Part shown: one piece after another, positions 5,522 through 6,984 of the stretch
Layout of the letters: each line of letters begins with the position of its first letter
Numbering within the stretch: the first letter of the stretch is position 1
Translations under genes and position numbers: made by a program
NCBI GenBank assembly: GCA_964535875.1
Contig: CAZHUE010000154.1
Coordinates: 1 to 6,984 of the forward strand
DNA: 6,984 nt
Source of the DNA: QPIN01 sp964535875
GTDB lineage: Bacteria > Pseudomonadota > Gammaproteobacteria > Methylococcales > Methylomonadaceae
Direction of reading: 5' to 3'
Notes under the pieces: generated by a model
Told to the model about the DNA's origin: nothing
What the model saw: only the letters and a program-made list of their open reading frames with translations
Databases searched by the model: none

Positions 5522-6984
5522 ATGCATCAGAAGATTAAATATTTTAGCCTCTTTGGAATATTGATTGTATCAAGTGGTGTACAAGCTGAGCACCATTGCT
5601 CTCAATGGTTAGCCAAAATTATATCCAGCCAGGGAAAAGTTGATATACAGTATGCAGGTGAATCAATCTGGAAAACGGTTAGTTCAGATCAAACTTTTTG
5701 TGATAATGACAAAATTCGAACTCGAAAGCACAGTCGTGCAACCTTTTTACTTAGAAATGAATCAAGAGCTACACTAAGACAAAGTTCAACCCTGATTTTT
5801 TTACCCCCGGGGGAAAAAACAACCTCATGGTATTTAAGGTTGCTGGAAGGCGCGAGCTTTTTTCGTAGCCGTGAATCCCAACGTTTAAATATTCAAACGC
5901 CATTCATTAATGCCGTACACCAAGGCACTGAGTTTTTAGTGACAGTTGACTCAGAACATGCAGAAATCAAGGTTTTCCACGGGCAGGTTGCAGCAAATAA
6001 TAAACAGGGTGAAATACTGATTAAACAAGGTTTTACTGGAATTGCCTACAAAAACCAGGCACCACAAGTTAAAGCATTCACCATTCGCCCTGAAGATGCA
6101 GTGCAGTGGACACTGTATTATCCACCAATTATCAATTTAGAAAAGGGCAGGGTATCTGGATTAAATGCTGATGACAATCAACAACAAATAGGTGATTTAG
6201 ATAAATCTTTAAGTTTACTCGATAAAAATCAGGATTTACGAAATGACAGTTATTATTTAACTTATATTGCATCGCTTTTACTAAGTGTAGGTAGTGTTGA
6301 CAAAGCTTTAAAATTTATTGATCAAGCACAGGTTGTAGATCCTAATCATAGTGATGCATTTGCATTGCAAGCAATAGTTTCAGTTGTTAAAAACCGACAA
6401 GATGAAGCGTTAAATTTTGCTCAAAAAGCGACCACACTAAATCCTCAATCATCCATGGCTCAGATCGCTTTATCTTATGCTTATCAGTCGAAATTTAGAA
6501 TAGAATCAGCACTAGAAGCAACACAAAAAGCAGTTGATTTATCACCCGATAATGCATTGGCATGGGCAAGGTTATCCGAGTTACAGCTTTCTACTGGTGA
6601 ACGTAGTAATGCTTTAAAATCAGCACAAAAGGCACAACAGTTAAATCCAAAACTTGATCGTACTCAAACTATTCTGGGCTTTGCTTATCTTGCAGAGGTG
6701 GATATAGATGAAGCGAAGACTGCCTTTACTAAATCCATCAACTTGAATTCTGCTGATCCTTTAGCACGATTGGGATTAGGCTTGGCAAAAATCAGAAAAG
6801 GTGATGTTGAAGAAGGAACTCGTGATTTAGAAACGGCAGTTAGTCTTGACCCGGATAACGCCATTATGCGTAGTTATTTGGGCAAAGCTTATTTTGAACT
6901 TAAAAATAATGATTATGCGGCAACTGAATTAACTATTGCTAAAAAAGTGGATCCAAACGATCCAACGCCTTGGTTTTATGATGC
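5522..6984 (+). CDS. Periplasmic FecR-domain/TPR-repeat protein (3' end outside window)
   Basis: The frame runs from ATG 5522 through the window end, giving 487 complete codons with no stop; the gene is truncated only by the window edge. A Sec signal peptide occupies residues 1-22 (cleavage V-Q-A/E), which fixes the start: the frame is closed by a TAA at 5495-5497 and no Shine-Dalgarno sequence is visible. The N-terminal domain (about 23-190) is FecR-like: QGKVDIQ (37-43), SRATFLLRN (71-79) and the hallmark TPFINAVHQGTEFLVTV (126-142) followed by VFHGQV. Cys26 and Cys60 could form a disulfide. A linker with AVQWTLYYPPI (193-203) leads to at least seven TPRs (about 242-479) in strict 34-residue register: the helix-capping Pro recurs at 274, 308, 342, 376, 444 and 478, with Ser at 410. 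No membrane helix other than the signal is seen, so this is not a membrane anti-sigma FecR. It probably acts as a periplasmic binding or scaffold protein, perhaps with the CHASE2 cyclase encoded 80 bp upstream. Its ligand is unknown. Confidence 0.95.
   Translation, partial: MHQKIKYFSLFGILIVSSGVQAEHHCSQWLAKIISSQGKVDIQYAGESIWKTVSSDQTFCDNDKIRTRKHSRATFLLRNESRATLRQSSTLIFLPPGEKTTSWYLRLLEGASFFRSRESQRLNIQTPFINAVHQGTEFLVTVDSEHAEIKVFHGQVAANNKQGEILIKQGFTGIAYKNQAPQVKAFTIRPEDAVQWTLYYPPIINLEKGRVSGLNADDNQQQIGDLDKSLSLLDKNQDLRNDSYYLTYIASLLLSVGSVDKALKFIDQAQVVDPNHSDAFALQAIVSVVKNRQDEALNFAQKATTLNPQSSMAQIALSYAYQSKFRIESALEATQKAVDLSPDNALAWARLSELQLSTGERSNALKSAQKAQQLNPKLDRTQTILGFAYLAEVDIDEAKTAFTKSINLNSADPLARLGLGLAKIRKGDVEEGTRDLETAVSLDPDNAIMRSYLGKAYFELKNNDYAATELTIAKKVDPNDPTPWFYD

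Overview
The window looks like chromosomal DNA from an AT-rich, Gram-negative bacterium, most likely a gammaproteobacterium. The evidence is a TolC-type outer-membrane channel, a lipoprotein with a classical lipobox, a Sec-exported periplasmic protein, and A/T-rich gene starts. The species cannot be named from the sequence. No tRNA, rRNA, CRISPR array or intact transposase gene was seen.

Layout from left to right. Positions 1-53 hold the end of something cut by the window edge; the plus-strand frame faintly recalls the N-terminus of a cupin protein, but this is weak. Positions 54-1379 (minus strand) encode a TolC-family outer-membrane channel. A 115-bp AT-rich divergent region (1380-1494) separates it from a plus-strand gene (1495-2751) for a lipoprotein with an alpha/beta-hydrolase layout and a plausible Ser-Asp-His triad. 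The 401-bp gap that follows (2752-3152) is unusual. It holds a REP-like palindrome (2766-2804), a GC-richer island that can fold into a closed multi-stem structure (2820-2951), and a very AT-rich leader. Next comes a CHASE2-sensor class III nucleotide cyclase (3153-5441), then, 80 bp downstream on the same strand, a periplasmic FecR-domain/TPR protein (5522 to past the right edge).

The cyclase and the FecR-TPR protein probably act together. The cyclase has a periplasmic CHASE2 sensor, a three-helix membrane anchor and a cytoplasmic catalytic domain. The FecR-TPR protein is exported to the same compartment as the sensor and could be its partner or ligand scaffold. This is inferred from gene order and localisation only. 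The cyclase keeps its metal-binding and transition-state residues, but its two base-recognition positions carry Asp and Arg in place of the usual Lys and Thr/Asp, so cAMP should not be assumed as the product. Any functional link between TolC or the lipoprotein and the cyclase pair is unproven.
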